Shown here piece after piece: positions 11,284-22,586 of a stretch of 64,000 bases of DNA (within the stretch, counting starts at the first letter, position 1; each line of letters starts with the position of its first letter). The stretch is from Ligustrum vulgare (Eukaryota > Streptophyta > Magnoliopsida > Lamiales > Oleaceae): positions 24,620,139 through 24,684,138 of the forward strand of contig OY743168.1 of NCBI GenBank assembly GCA_963555705.1, written 5' to 3'. The notes beneath the pieces are model-generated. The model saw only the letters and a list, made by a program, of their open reading frames with translations, was not told the origin of the DNA and made no database searches. Both the position numbers and the translations under genes were made by a program.

Positions 11284-11810
11284 TTTCTACTGGGTTGTTG
11301 CCCAGATTTCTGAAGTCGATACAGAAGGAGATTGGTTGTTTATTAGTTGTTGTAGGTGTAGGAAAAACTTAGCAACCAACCTATTAGGTTTTTTGTGAGT
11401 CAGACAATAGGCTTGAAACAAATGATCCCCTAGATATGAGGTAAAGGTCAATGTTCTTGACAGGACTCATTGTGCTCCCTTCCTATTGTGGGATCAAGCT
11501 TGCGATATAATCATCGGGAAGGCTGCTTTACAATTAAGAGAGTGTATTATATCGGTGAGCCTAATGATTTACCCTAAAATTTACACTAAGTATACCTTGA
11601 TGGATGGTTAATAATCAATTACCTTTACTAAATTAGTCTGCTGCTAAGGAGAACAAACCTACTACAACAATAAGTGAGTATGCCATTGTAAAGGCTGGCC
11701 ATCCAGAAGAGATTGAGTCCTTGGTTGGTTGAATGGTTCTCTTTAAGGTCCATGTAAAAAAGGAGAACATTAGTGGGACAGAAATTCTGTGAGTCATATT
11801 TTTTCTGATG
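11284..11810 (+). pseudogene. Remnant of a replication protein A large-subunit-like OB-fold gene
   Basis: Three fragments in shifting frames match the C-terminal DNA-binding OB fold of plant RPA70 or Helitron-linked RPA proteins. The first is FYWVVAQISEVDTEGDWLFI followed by SCCRCRKN near 11285-11375, which carries the paired cysteines of the zinc ribbon. The second is KVNVLDRTHCAPFLLWDQ, then a GKAALQLREC stretch, near 11448-11545. The third is PEEIESLVG...VLFKVHVKKENI near 11705-11770. Stops and frameshifts separate them and no start is present. In plants such fragments come either from RPA1 gene copies or from Helitron transposons, which often carry RPA-like genes. No Helitron end (CTRR with hairpin) was recognised, so the origin stays open. 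Confidence 0.62.
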
Positions 11811-12569
11811 ACGAGAAATTGATTGATAATATAAGAAAACAGTCCTTAATGCCAAAATATTATGTAACCAAACCACAACACATATAACTAATACTTAATT
11901 CTATAACGTATGCTAATCATTCATTTTTTCCTTCTATCAAAGGCTCGATGTTATATTGGTTCTGGTAAAGGCAGGTGAAGAGGTCTTAAAGGTAGGTGAT
12001 ATTAGTTATTTTTCAAATGCATTAACAATTATTATCTCAAACATGGCCTATGTATACGTCGCTCAGTGTGTCGATCTGCAGTCTCAATGCCACCAAGAGA
12101 CCTCCCGACACCTCCTGTATTCCGGCTCCAGACCGCCAACTCCCCATCCTCGATTACCCTTAGTGACGTCGGGAGCCTCAAGTGGGTGTATATATTTGAA
12201 TGCAAAATATTATAGTACCGTACACCCGTAGGGAGATTCTACTATCATCGATGTCATTCTCTCTCCATAAACTTATTATATCTTTCTTTACCATTTGTGA
12301 AGGACTTCTTCTAAGTTCACATAATGCACATTTCTATGCTCATGAATGTCACAATATATTTCATGCATCAATTATACGTCATAATCACGTAAGATGACAT
12401 TACAATGAATTCATATGCACTATTAACATGTCATATCATCAAATCATATCTTGCATGCTTTCAGCGTATACAAATATTTACCACATCATATAAAGCGTAT
12501 ATTGCATCAACAATATATCTCATATAATCACATAAGACAACATAATCTCACTCTCTTTTTTCTATTTAC
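11811..12569. other. Spacer between RPA-like remnant and copia remnant
   Basis: No gene was recognised. The stretch 12250-12550 is rich in CATAT/ATCA words without a clear period. Confidence 0.45.
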
Positions 12570-14075
12570 AGGATGTGAACCAGTATGCTACCAAGAATCA
12601 GCGAAAGATGAACACTGGAGAAATGCAATGGATGAAGAAATCAATCCCATGAAGAAAAATTATACTTGGAAAATCGTATCTCTTCTAATAGGTAAAAATG
12701 TAATTGGTGTAAAATGGATGTACAAGGTAAAGAAGAACACCAGCGAAGAAACTGAACTATACAAGGCAAGACTGGTAGCAAAGAGTTGTAGTCAAAAGGC
12801 TGGACTCGAGTACGATGAGGTATTTGCTCATGATGCTTGTCTAGAATCTATAAGATTAATACTTTCAATAGCTGCCCAAAATAGGTGAAAGAGCTATCAA
12901 TTGATGTAAAAGCTACCTTCCTGAACGGAGTTCTTGAAGAAGATGTCTATATCAAGCAACCATTAGGATACAAAGTAGAAGATCAAGAAGATAAAGATCT
13001 CAAGTTAAAGAAGGTGCTTTATGGATTAGCAAGCACTAAGAGTATGAAATAGTCTAACCGATAAGTACTTTCAAGAAAATAATTTCACTAAATACCCACA
13101 TGAGCATACACTCTAAATTAAGATCAAATAAAGAGACATCTTAATCGTGTGCTTGTATGTAGATGACTTGATCTTACAGGGAATTTTCAAAGCATATTTG
13201 AAAAATTCAAAAAAGCAATGACCAAAGAGTTCGAGATGACTAATATTGGACTTATGTCATACTATCTTGGAATAGAGATGAAGCGGAGGTACAATGACGT
13301 GTTTGTTTCACAAGAATGCTATGTAAGGGAGTTGCTTAAGAAGTTCAAGATGAATGATTACAAGCCCACAAGCACACCTATGACGTGGAGTTAAGTTAAC
13401 CAAGCGTGATAAAGGAAAACATGTTGATCTAACAAGTTTCAAATTTTTGTTTAGAAGTTTGCAATACTTGATTTGTACAAGATCAGATATTCTCCATGTT
13501 GTTAGACTAGTTAGCCGCTACATGGAGGCTCCCGCCACAACTCATTTGAAGGCAACTAATATGATACTTCGCTACATCAAATGTACAATCAATCTTGACT
13601 TATTCTACAGTCAATCTAATGATTATACGCTTATTGGATATTGTGATAGTCACTGGACTGGAAATGTCGATGATCAAAAGTACAATTGGTTTCGTGTTCT
13701 TCATGGGATACACTGTATTCCCATAGATTTTAAAGAAGTAGCCAATTGTCATCCTTTCTACATGTGAAGTTGAATATGTAGCTACCAAATCATGTGTCCG
13801 TCATGCAATTTGGATAAAAATTCTTTTAAAGGATCTTAGAGTAGCACAAGAAGAGCCAATTGAAGTAATGGTAGACAATAAATCAGCAATTGCCTTAGCA
13901 AAAAAATCTAGTCTATCATGATCTGAGCAAACACATTGATACACGCTATCATTACATAAGAAAATGCATCATAAGAAAGGATGTGTAATTAAAGTATACA
14001 AAGACTGAAGATCAAGTAGCTTATATCTTCACCATGCCACTCAATTATGAAGACTTCATCGGGTAAGCTAAGCTT
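12570..14075 (+). pseudogene. Ty1/copia remnant 1: reverse transcriptase and RNase H region
   Basis: Only the 3' half of a copia polyprotein remains, with stops and shifts. Visible in order: the RT start (WRNAMDEEINPMKKNYTW, then GVKWMYKVKK) near 12605-12740; KARLVAKSCSQKAGLEYDEV near 12760-12820; AFLNG/YIKQP-like block near 12925-12970; the catalytic LYVDDLIL near 13153-13176; the connection block SLQYLICTRSDI near 13455; and RNase H (VDNKSAIALAKK near 13873, then KHIDTRYHYIRK near 13930). Gag, protease and integrase are absent. A GAAGGGCGT polypurine tract and the start of an LTR follow at 14103-14111. Confidence 0.88.
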
Positions 14076-14110
14076 ACTTATAATGAAAAATAAAGTTTAA
14101 GGAAGGGCGT

Positions 14111-14335
14111 TGAATGATAAACTTGATTTGATCTTAGAACTAGTGAGTTCAAAGTAAGTGTCCAATTAAATAAGCTCACTATCTAGAAGCTTGTTCTAGA
14201 CAAATTTTAAGAAAATGTCATAATATTTGTAAAGATATTTTGTGGAGACATTTCTAGAGTATTATATATTTTATAGTGATATTTCTATATGTGTAGGTAT
14301 TTTAAAAGATAATTATAGATATTTAATTAATTCCT
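14111..14335 (+). mobile_element. Truncated 3' LTR of copia remnant 1
   Basis: It starts TGAATGATAAACTTGATTTG directly after a polypurine tract (GGAAGGGCGT, 14101-14110), the usual copia junction. It runs without an end signal into the reverse transcriptase of the next copia element, so it is cut off near 14335. Confidence 0.5.
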
Positions 14336-15786
14336 AAGACTAACGATCAGAAACTTATAGATTGTAAATCGATTTTTGAACTAAAAGTTGATGAGAATAG
14401 TAGTGACAAGGTTAGATACAAAGCTATATTAGTTTTCAAAGACTTTACATAGAAGGAAGGAGAGGATTATATTGAAATATTTCTTATGTCGTTAAATTTA
14501 CAACTATTAGAATAATCTTAAGTCTGGTAACTCAATTTAACTGGGAGCTTAATATAAAAAAAAAAAAAAAAAGCTTTTGTTTTTGGGGAATTGGATGAGA
14601 AAATTTACATAAAGGAAAAGTGGGTAAAGAACAACTTGTTTGTTTACTTCAAAAGACTTGACACTTTTGTACTTTGACTTGGTTTTAACAAAAGTAAGTA
14701 CGATACTTGATTGTATTTCAATGGTGATGAATGTAGTAACTCTCTTTATCTCTTACTCTATGTTGATGATAACTAGAAATGACATAAGTGAAATTAAAAA
14801 TATAAAGCATAAGTTCTGAATTTGAAATGAAAGATTTAGGTCTTACTAAAAGGATACTTGGCATGAATATTTCCAAAAAATAGATCATTACATTCTCTAT
14901 TTGAATAAAAGATCTTATGTAAGATTTTCTATGTCGATTCCAAACAAGTATCTCTTCCACTTGCTGCTCTTTTGAAATTTCTTCTGATTAATGTCCTGCT
15001 TCTGATGATACTGGGAATAATAAGTATTATACCTTATTCTAGTGTTGTTGGTTCTGTTATATACATTATGATTTGTACTAAGTCTGATTTAGCTTATGGT
15101 ATAAGTGTATTAAGTAGATAAATGAGCAATTCCGCGGAAACAAATTGGGAAGCAGTTAAATGGTCACTTAAATACCTGAAAGGATCTTCTAACTTAGGTC
15201 TAGTATTTAAGAAAAGAAAAGAAAGGATTGCTTTAAAGGGGTATGCATATTCAGATTTTGATGGTGACATGGATGACATAAGATCAACTTCTGCCTATTT
15301 TTTACTTTGTATGACACTGTCATAAGTTAAAAACCTCAATTGCAAAAGGTTGTGGCACTCTCTTCTACAGAGGGAGAGTATATTGCGGCAACAAATACAG
15401 TTAAAGAAGGAATTTGGTTGAGTGGACTATTAAAGAATTTTGTTTTACTGATGACAATGCTATTTTTGTTTTCTGATAATCAAAGTACTATACATTTAAG
15501 TAAAAACTCCATTTTTCATGATAGAGAAAAACATATTGGTGTTAAATTCCATTATATAAGATATGTGATTTCTAAAGGTTCTTTAAAACTAAAGAAAATT
15601 CATATTCAATCAAATCTTTCAGATATGGGAGTAAAAAGTATCCCTCTAGGAAAGTTTTTGAACTACTTGAAACTTCTATATATTGATAATCTCTAATTAT
15701 TGTTGAAGGTACATGAGCGATGAAAATGAGTGATATTTCTCGATGCTTCCACTTCTGCAGCCAGCATTTGGTAGCAAGGTGGAGAT
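14336..15786 (+). pseudogene. Ty1/copia remnant 2: reverse transcriptase and RNase H region
   Basis: This is a second, different copia 3' half. Near 14357-14475 it reads SIFELKVDENSSDKVRYKA and a KEGEDYIEIF block. The YVDD catalytic core is at 14758-14769. Near 15122-15210 is NWEAVKWSLKYLKGSSNLGL, the block joining RT to RNase H. RNase H follows: ALSSTEGEYIAATN near 15355, SDNQSTIHLSKN near 15475, and GVKFHYIRYVI near 15540. Many stops interrupt it and a poly-A tract sits near 14561. The polypurine tract AAGGTGGAGAT is at 15776-15786, immediately before an LTR. Confidence 0.88.
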
Positions 15787-16262
15787 TGAAGTATGCTACT
15801 AGTTTGGCCCATTTGAATCGAATTGGGTCTTATTCATTATGGACTTATCTGTTAGTTAAATTCACACATGGGAGAAGTGCAACTTGTTAATTGGTTTTGC
15901 ACTTTTATATGGATCAACACGTGTGCTTGACTGGAGTCGTTGATGCTAGGTTTGATCCATGAGCCATATAAAAGGGTTTCGGTTGACTGTTGGTTAGCTT
16001 CTCGTCTTTTCTTCTAAGATGTTTAGATCTAGGGTTTCTTATTCTTCTTCTCTGAAATCTCTGATTTCTAGTTTGCTGCATTAGGTTACAATTACAACTT
16101 AGTGCTGTAATTCAATTTATGGTGTGGGGAGATCTATTGTACAATGTTTTTTTGGTGAACCGCGGCCTTGACAGTTAGTTCTAAGAAGAATTCTATAATA
16201 TTGTTGGCTCTTGGTGAATATGTTGTAAACTCTTGATTATTTTTGGTTATTAGTGGAATCAC
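15787..16262 (+). mobile_element. LTR of copia remnant 2
   Basis: It starts TGAAGTATGC directly after the polypurine tract. It contains a good TATA box (TATAAAAGG from 15967) and a pyrimidine-rich leader after it, as in the U3-R region of active copia LTRs. The right end is estimated at a CA near 16262. Confidence 0.62.
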
Positions 16263-17261
16263 GAGCAATATCCTTTATTGGATGCTCAAATAGGGGATTA
16301 GGCTTTAGAAGCTGTCGCGAACCTCTCGGGGCTTTACCCAAAAAATCATGTGTTGTTCTTTCTGTTTTCTACTTTATATTGATGCTTTTCTTAATCACCT
16401 TTTTTTTTTTTATCATGGCACAACACAAGGTCTTTTGAGAAGATTGTGAGTTGGATAGTTCCAAATAACTTTCTTTCGATTTTCGTTGTCCCAGCTTGTG
16501 AGATGGTAGTAGAGTATTTTGGGGTGAGACATAAGGATACTTTAAGGTATCAGTTCAACTCACAAGAATGGCCCCTTATAATCAAAGCAAAAGACTTCCT
16601 TCTTCACTATCTTTGTTGGAGGTTTTAGTTGTTAAAAATTGCCAATGATTATATATTTCGATGGGGAAGAGAGTATTTAAATTTTCTGGCTTGAAAAACT
16701 TATAAATGGTTTCCCCTTGAAGGTATTATGTGAATCTTAGACTAGTATTAACTAATAGAGTCTAAGTCAAATCATCCATTATTTTTTAACTCTAGCTACG
16801 AACACCCGTAAACAAAAACTTTCATTAAGTATTGGGATGGACTCAAGTTTCTTCGAGCCATCGTCTCCAAATGAAGGATACGAGTTTTGAGTTCAATGAG
16901 AAATTGACATCCCAATCCCTTCTAGCAGAGCCCATTAAATTCATTCTTAACTATCTCCATGGACAGACTTTGGAGGCATTTCTGCTCGATTTTCACACGT
17001 TTGAAGAGTTTCTTCTGGCTAACATCCTCCACCAGGCTATGCCATTTCTTCTACAACTTGTGTTTTAGAATATTCATTTGGTCTGTTTCTTTATGCGTCT
17101 ATATTTGCTTCTCCCTTGAGTCTAGTTTTCTTTAGTTTCAGACTTAGGGCTAAGTAAATACACAATTATGTTCTAATGATCTTGGAACTAAGGACTATCT
17201 TGCACTCAAAGCATCCTTTTCCCCAAAATTAACAGCCCAAGATTTTTATTTTTTTATGTAA
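16263..17261. other. Spacer without a supported gene
   Basis: Short open frames at 16253-16628 and 16832-17068 show no domain or splice context. Confidence 0.5.
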
Positions 17262-17940
17262 TTTTTTAATGAGTTGTCTATTCAACCTATTTTTGTAATA
17301 TTTATTAGTTAAATTGTCATGTCAATATTTTTTCTTCTGTTTTCTTACCCCACTTGTCTCTTCAATCTCGTTTTTGAATTATTCTTATTGAGTTGTCTAT
17401 TCAATCAATTTTTGTAATTTTCTCAGTTGAATTGTCACGTCAATCTTTTTTATTCTTACCCGACTTGTCTTTTCAATCTCTTTTCAATGTATATTTTTTT
17501 ACTGAGTTTTCTATTCAATTTATTTTGTAATCTTTTTCAGTTAAATTGTCATGTCAATAATTTTTTTCTTTACCTGACTTGTCTCTTCAATCTTTTTTTA
17601 ATGTGTTTTTTTTTTTTTAGTTTTCTATTCAATATGTTTTTATAATTTTTTTTCAGTTGAATCATCACATCAATATTTTTCTTACGTGACTTGTCTATTC
17701 AATTATTTTTGAAATTTTTTTCAATTGAATTGTCCGTCAATATTTTTTTCTTACCTGACTTGTCTCTTCAATCTTGTTTATGATATATTTTATTATTGAG
17801 TTGTTTATTCAATCTATTTTTATAATTTTTTTCAGTTGAACTGTCACTATCAATCTTTGTTTCTTATCTGACTTGTCTATTCAATCTGTTTTTGTAATTT
17901 TTTCAGCTAAATAGTCACGTCAATATTTTTCTATAAATTC
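17262..17940 (+). repeat. Degenerate pyrimidine-rich minisatellite, units of about 110-120 bp
   Basis: Five to six units, each built from three related sub-repeats: GAGTTGTCTATTCAAT, then TTTTTGTAATTTTTTCAG, then TTGAATTGTCATGTCAATAT, then TTACCTGACTTGTCTCTTCA. The array ends about 120 bp before the ATG of the FAR1-related pseudogene, so it probably occupies that gene's former promoter or leader region. Confidence 0.8.
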
Positions 17941-18062
17941 TCCTCTTCTCAACCATGCTAGAAACTAAACCATTCCATTGTCCTACAAAATCTTCTCCAA
18001 CAAATTTCTTTTGCACTATAATTTTCATTCCATTTTTTTCCTTTAACAACTAATTTTTAGGA

Positions 18063-18766
18063 ATGGAAGGGGACGATAATATATTTGTACCACAAGTGAT
18101 CGTATGTGCAATTCCGCAAATTGGGCAAGAGTTTGAAACATTAGACGATGTGTACAACTTTTACAATGAGTATGCAAAATTAACTGCGTTAAGTGCACGA
18201 ATTGGTAGTAGCCGAAAGAATCCAGAAATTAATGAAGTTGTTTGGAAATCATATTTTTGTTCAAACAATGCCAAAAAGATGAGACATAACAAATGAAATT
18301 TAAAATTTTGGTGGCCCTTTCAGGAGAAAGACAGCACCAAGACTCCCATTGTGGTTGCACCACCAAGTTAACAATTCTAAAAAAGCAAAAACATAATTCT
18401 TGGGTTGTAAACCATTTTTCCGAGGAGCATAATCACCCACTTTCCATACCGAGCAAGGTTAACCTACTACGATCGCATCGCGAAGTATCTGTTGAGTACC
18501 AGTGTACGTGAGACACGTCTTTTTTGCAGGAATGTCTAGCAGTCAATGATCAGAAAGTAATCATACTTTCTTCAAAAGATCTGTGGACAAGAAAAATACG
18601 TTGATGGATTTCATCACAAGACTTTTTAGTGCCCTGGCTCACCAACGACATAGGGAATTGGTTGCAAATCATACGGACTTGAACGAGCAGCCTCGAATGA
18701 CAACATCATTCGCAATGGAAGTTCAGATGACCAACATCATTTTGCACTATTTTCAATGAATTTATC
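18063..18766 (+). pseudogene. FAR1-related sequence (FRS) gene remnant, N-terminal part
   Basis: FRS proteins are plant transcription factors derived from MULE transposases, with a FAR1 zinc-binding domain, a transposase-like core and a SWIM zinc finger. Here the ATG at 18063 starts a FAR1 domain: GQEFETLDDVYNFYNEYA, then SARIGSSRKNPE, VVWKSYFC, and after a frameshift near 18296 a CGCTTKLTI block, EEHNHPLSIPSKVNLLRSHR. The core is then mostly missing. The line resumes at about 18600 with FITRLFSALAHQRHRELVAN, HTDLNEQPR, FAMEVQMTNI and IFNEF, a segment that in intact FRS proteins lies downstream of the transposase core. Homology stops at about 18766, where an LTR-like repeat begins. The remaining C-terminal part is at 19651-20153. 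Confidence 0.83.
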
Positions 18767-19644
18767 ATATTCTTGACCTAGACTTTGAGCACACCTATAT
18801 ATACAAGACACAAGACACATTTTTAGAGGTTCCCAATTGTCATAATTCATGTCAAAACGCTGTCGGAGTGCTAGGGGAACCATGCAAAGCTGAAAGCAAA
18901 ATTGAAGACCAAAGATCAAGAAGATCAACGGCGTGACATCCTTTTGTTTTTCTGGTGATTTCTATTCAATTATGTTTCTAGGCTAAGTTTTCATTGTTTA
19001 GATTGTGGTGAAGCTTTAATTCTTGATTCCATGTTTTGACTCTATGTTTAATTTATACAATTTACGGTTTTGATGCAATCAATTATGTTTTTATTTTCAT
19101 CTATGATTGTTGACGCATAATTATTGATGTTTATGATAATTTTCTATGTTCGAAAGAGTAGGAAGTTATTAGACTTTGATTAATTTCCACAAAGTTCGAT
19201 AGAAAATAGAAATATATCCCTATGCTTTGTGTTATCTTAAAATGTATTCATAAATTGTTAATGTTTTGCTTCATGTTTGGATTGGTCATAGAAATATAGT
19301 CTAATCTCTTGTGAAAAAAGGATTTTATGAATCTCTCATAAGGGGATATAAATAATTATAGGAAAACGAATTTTGATACCCCGTATATTGTTGTTAAATG
19401 TTTGAGTCAAATACATAGATGAAAGGATTATAGTGGATTCATAATTCTAACGTGTTTATTTCATAGTTTTCATAAATCAAATATTTTGTTTTTATTAGTT
19501 TAAGTTTAATTCAAAATTCTCAAACCAAAACTTTTCATAGATCCCGTTAAGGAATATAATACAATTTACACAATCATCGTGGGATCGATACTTGGACTCA
19601 CATCTATTATATTACTTGTGTGATCAATATAATTGCGGTCAGCA
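18767..19644 (+). mobile_element. TGATAAG-family LTR-like repeat, copy C3, inside the FRS gene
   Basis: It matches C1 from about 500 to 1360 (AAAACGCTGTCGG near 18855, TTCAATTATGTTTCTAGGCT near 18964, terminal module GTGGGATCGATACTTGGACT near 19580). It ends TTGCGGTCAGCA at 19644. The 5' part of the LTR is missing, and so is the SWIM region of the host gene, so insertion was followed or accompanied by deletion. Confidence 0.72.
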
Positions 19645-19650
19645 ACAACT

Positions 19651-20153
19651 GTGGTGATATGCAAATGAGTTGGATGAAGAACAAGAGTAATGAGGGTACC
19701 GAACATGTGGTTGATCCTACACCGGTTAGGACGAAAGGGTGCGGAAAGCGATTGAAGTTGTAGAAGGAGGTCACCATGTCCCAATCACGGAGGAAATATC
19801 GTGGATATGGTCGTAGTGGACATGATAGCAGAACATGCAGGACCTTACAACTGAGGTGAGTTGATAGACTATACCATGTTTAAACTTTAATTTTTTTCAT
19901 ACCGTATTTAAATTTTGATTTTCCTGGTAATATGTTTAATATTTTTTTTATCCATGTCATCAGGACACAACTCTTGGACGAGTCATATGAACCACAGTAC
20001 TCATGGAATGATAATCAAGATGATATGTACACCAACATTTTTAGCAATGACTACGTAACATTCTCAGAGTTTGATAACGATACTATTACTAAGCAGCATT
20101 GTTGCGCACATAGCCAGTGTTGGATAATTGCTTGTGTGAGGGATTTTGTTTAA
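19651..20153 (+). pseudogene. FAR1-related gene remnant, C-terminal exons
   Basis: After the inserted repeat the FRS reading resumes: DMQMSWMKNKSNEGTE, VVDPTPVRTKGCGKR, then after a stop RRKYRGYGRSGHDSRTC, which is the usual FRS C-terminal zinc-knuckle-like tail (normally CxxCGxxGHxxRxC; here the first two cysteines are changed). A GT...AG intron at 19856-19963 still separates this from a last exon starting at 19964 (TQLLDESYEPQYSWNDNQDD) that stays open to 20153. Retention of the intron shows that the locus derives from a genomic gene, not a retrocopy. Both FRS parts are in the same orientation and order, so I treat them as one gene broken by C3. Confidence 0.8.
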
Positions 20154-20159
20154 TGCATG

Positions 20160-21320
20160 TGGGGTAGAATTTATGCAATTTGAACTTAGGAATGACTCAA
20201 AAATCCCTGAACTTAGATCATTAGACATCCCACCCCTAAATAAGAACCAATCATGCTAAAAGGCAAGTTTGGGGGTAAAATGGTTGGAATTTGTGTGTAT
20301 TGACGGGTTGGAGGTCTGTGGTTCTTGGTTTTGCACTTTAGTCATTACAGTTTGGTCAACTGGTATAAACCATTTCAAGCATAAAAACAGAAAAATGTTG
20401 AAGGTCTTATTCTGCTCTTCAAATGCCTTTTTGACTCGAGTAAGTAAGTCCGAGGGGTCTTTCAAACCTGGTGCCCTAAAGCCAACTGGCTTGGGAGTCA
20501 TCGACCCAAAGCTCGCTACATGGGTCAATTAGAAAGCAAGTACGGAGAGTGGACTTACACATAAGACATTATAACATCTTTAACTTTTCTGTTTAAGCCT
20601 TTATGACTCGGGCAAGTACGTCTGAGGGGTTCTTTGAAGCTGGTACCCTAAAGTCGTCTGGTTTGGGAGTTACCGATCTGAAAGCTCGCTACAGGGGTCA
20701 TATAGAAAGCCCGTATGAAAAGTTCTGCACAAAGATGGTAAAAGACAGGGACAATTAAAAGAAAAAGTCGTCCATAAAAAATAATATTGCATGGTATAAG
20801 TTTTGTTGACTGAACTGTGGTGGTTGAGGTTGTAGAATTGGGGACTGCTTTCTTTTGATTTGTTGTACATGCATATTTCTGATTTTGATTGTCTTGTGTG
20901 GAAAAAGCTAAGAATATTTTTAGAACCCACATAGATAAAAAATCGGGATGCGAGAGAAAAAGCAGAAAGTGGTGATCATCCGTGAGCGCTGAAAGGAATT
21001 TCATTAGAAATGATAGATTGACCACATGGGATTCGGGCTTGATTATGCATAATGAGCCACACAGTGTTGAGCACATCTTTTGCATAAGTGTGCGTTTGAC
21101 ATTGGCTATTCACACACACTTAAAAATCTGGCAAATATAACTAGAAATTATTTTGCATTGTTGTTCATGACGCTTGCTTAAAGCTTAAATTAGTTTGGAC
21201 TATGGAGGCGTATGATAATCATGTTGACACAACAAAAATATTTGTTCTCATATTTCTGAAATTTTTGTACTTTATTTTACATTATTCGAGGACGAACAAT
21301 AATTCTAATTTGGGGGTATT
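20160..21320 (+). mobile_element. Ty3/gypsy internal 3' region with polypurine tract
   Basis: It contains an imperfect tandem duplication (20423-20598 and 20599-20735; CCGAGGGGT, GGTGCCCTAAAG, TTGGGAGTCA, GCTCGCTACA-GGGTCA) and ends CGAGGACGAACAATAATTC, then TTTGGGGGTATT, a polypurine tract at 21311-21320 abutting the LTR start. No intact frame is present. The open frames at 20256-21085 run through the duplication and are not called. Confidence 0.6.
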
Positions 21321-22074
21321 TGATAAATGTATTTTGTACACTTATTTGTACGTCTAAATTAGAATAAATTATTATCGTTTTAGAATATATGCTATTTAAT
21401 TTGTCTTTATTTGTTTACTTTGCAGAAAATATCCCAAAAGATGAAGAATGAAGTAATTGATGAGAAAAATGCATAATTGAATGCTAATTGGAGCTAAAAT
21501 GAGCAATTGATAAGTTTGTGACGTCAACCGGAAAGATGCAATGTGGCGAAGTAAATGAATAAGAAGCTGGAGGATCCAGTTGAAGGAATTGAGAGTTAAA
21601 ACGAGCGAATTGAGAAGATTCCAAAGTATGGGGACTATATTGTTGCAATTGGAAGTTGAAGGACTGAAAAGCAAATTAAACATGAGGGTCCAACTTGCAA
21701 TTATTGATTTGGATAAACTCGAGAGAGGAATTTCAATATAAATTAGTGAATTCGACCGAGTACATAATTAGGAAATAAAACATGGAATTGGAGTTAACTT
21801 AATTGGTTAGGTGAAATCGTAAATCCCAACTATTTTACAATCGTTTTTAAAAACAAAACAAATTTAGTAATTTAATTCTTTAATTGATTTTTTTTGTTTT
21901 AGATTTCAAACATCAAATTATTTTGTTCATTCAAATAAGGTTTAGAACTAACACATTTCGGTACTTAATAGCAGTCCTCGTGGGACGATAATCCGGACTC
22001 TTAGGTCCACTTTATTACTTCTCACGACCCGTACACTTGCGGGGATATCTCGCATCGCGAGATATTAGTGAACA
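21321..22074 (+). mobile_element. 3' LTR of the gypsy element, TGATAAG-family copy C4
   Basis: It starts TGATAAATGTATTTTGTACA right after the polypurine tract and ends with GTGGGACGATAATCCGGACT (about 21980), GTCCACTTTATTACTTC, GTACACTTGCGG and GTGAACA at 22074. This copy ties the whole TGATAAG family to an LTR retrotransposon. At about 754 bp it is much shorter than C7. Confidence 0.75.
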
Positions 22075-22084
22075 AAACTATAGG

Positions 22085-22440
22085 TTCTAAGTCGAGCAAG
22101 ATGTAAAATTCCCGAACATCTCCTTTGTAGCCACCCCGGATCTGTAAAACAACCAGCTTTGCAACAAGAAATGCACTATCGACAATGTGGTTCGTATCTT
22201 CTGTGTTAGTCCACACTTGGTGAGCCAACTGTAGCCTCCTGAGTTTTGTATTTATCCCAATACCCCACTTGATGAACAGGGCCAACAGGCTCTCTCTTTA
22301 TAGTTCCGAAAGCTTCTTTAACATCTGGTTCCTCGGCATCCTTCTCTCTGGACCAAGACTCTTCACGCTGTTTTCACGAAGCACATCAAGGGACAAAAAA
22401 GGCATGTTCTCACATGTTTGATAAATATGACTACATTTGA
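22085..22440 (-). pseudogene. C-terminal piece of a NACK-type (kinesin-7) kinesin gene
   Basis: On the minus strand the piece reads SVKSLGPERRMPRNQMLKKL from about 22370, then after a shift LFIKWGIGINTKLRRLQLAH, QVWTNTEDTNHI, DSAFLVAKLV. After another shift it reads GVATKEMFGNFTS, followed by a stop near 22092. This is the conserved C-terminal DUF3490 region of plant NACK1/NACK2-like kinesins, which drive phragmoplast expansion in cytokinesis. The line ends at the normal C-terminus of the family, so it is a 3' exon rather than a random slice. Two frameshifts make it non-functional. It lies back to back with LTR C4. A motor-domain piece of the same kinesin type lies on the opposite strand at 30393-32440. 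Confidence 0.8.
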
Positions 22441-22512
22441 TTCTATGCAGAAAAGCAAAGAAGCAATGCAGTTCACAAGTGAAAGCAAATAAAAAAGGAT
22501 AATTCTATTTTC

Positions 22513-22586
22513 ACAATCTCATCCACAATTTGGGTGACAACCCCCACCCTAATGTGAGTTGTCACCTACATTGTGGGTGGGATTGT
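22513..22586. repeat. 74-bp foldback (29-nt arms)
   Basis: The left arm 22513-22541 (ACAATCTCATCCACAATTTG...) pairs with the right arm 22558-22586 with about four mismatches, around a 16-nt loop. It could be a very short foldback element or a transcript hairpin in the leader-like sequence that follows. Confidence 0.75.

Noticed and set aside
20648..21085. Minus-strand open frame of 145 codons
   Set aside because: It lies antisense to the 3' internal region of a gypsy element and crosses a tandem duplication. No family is visible.
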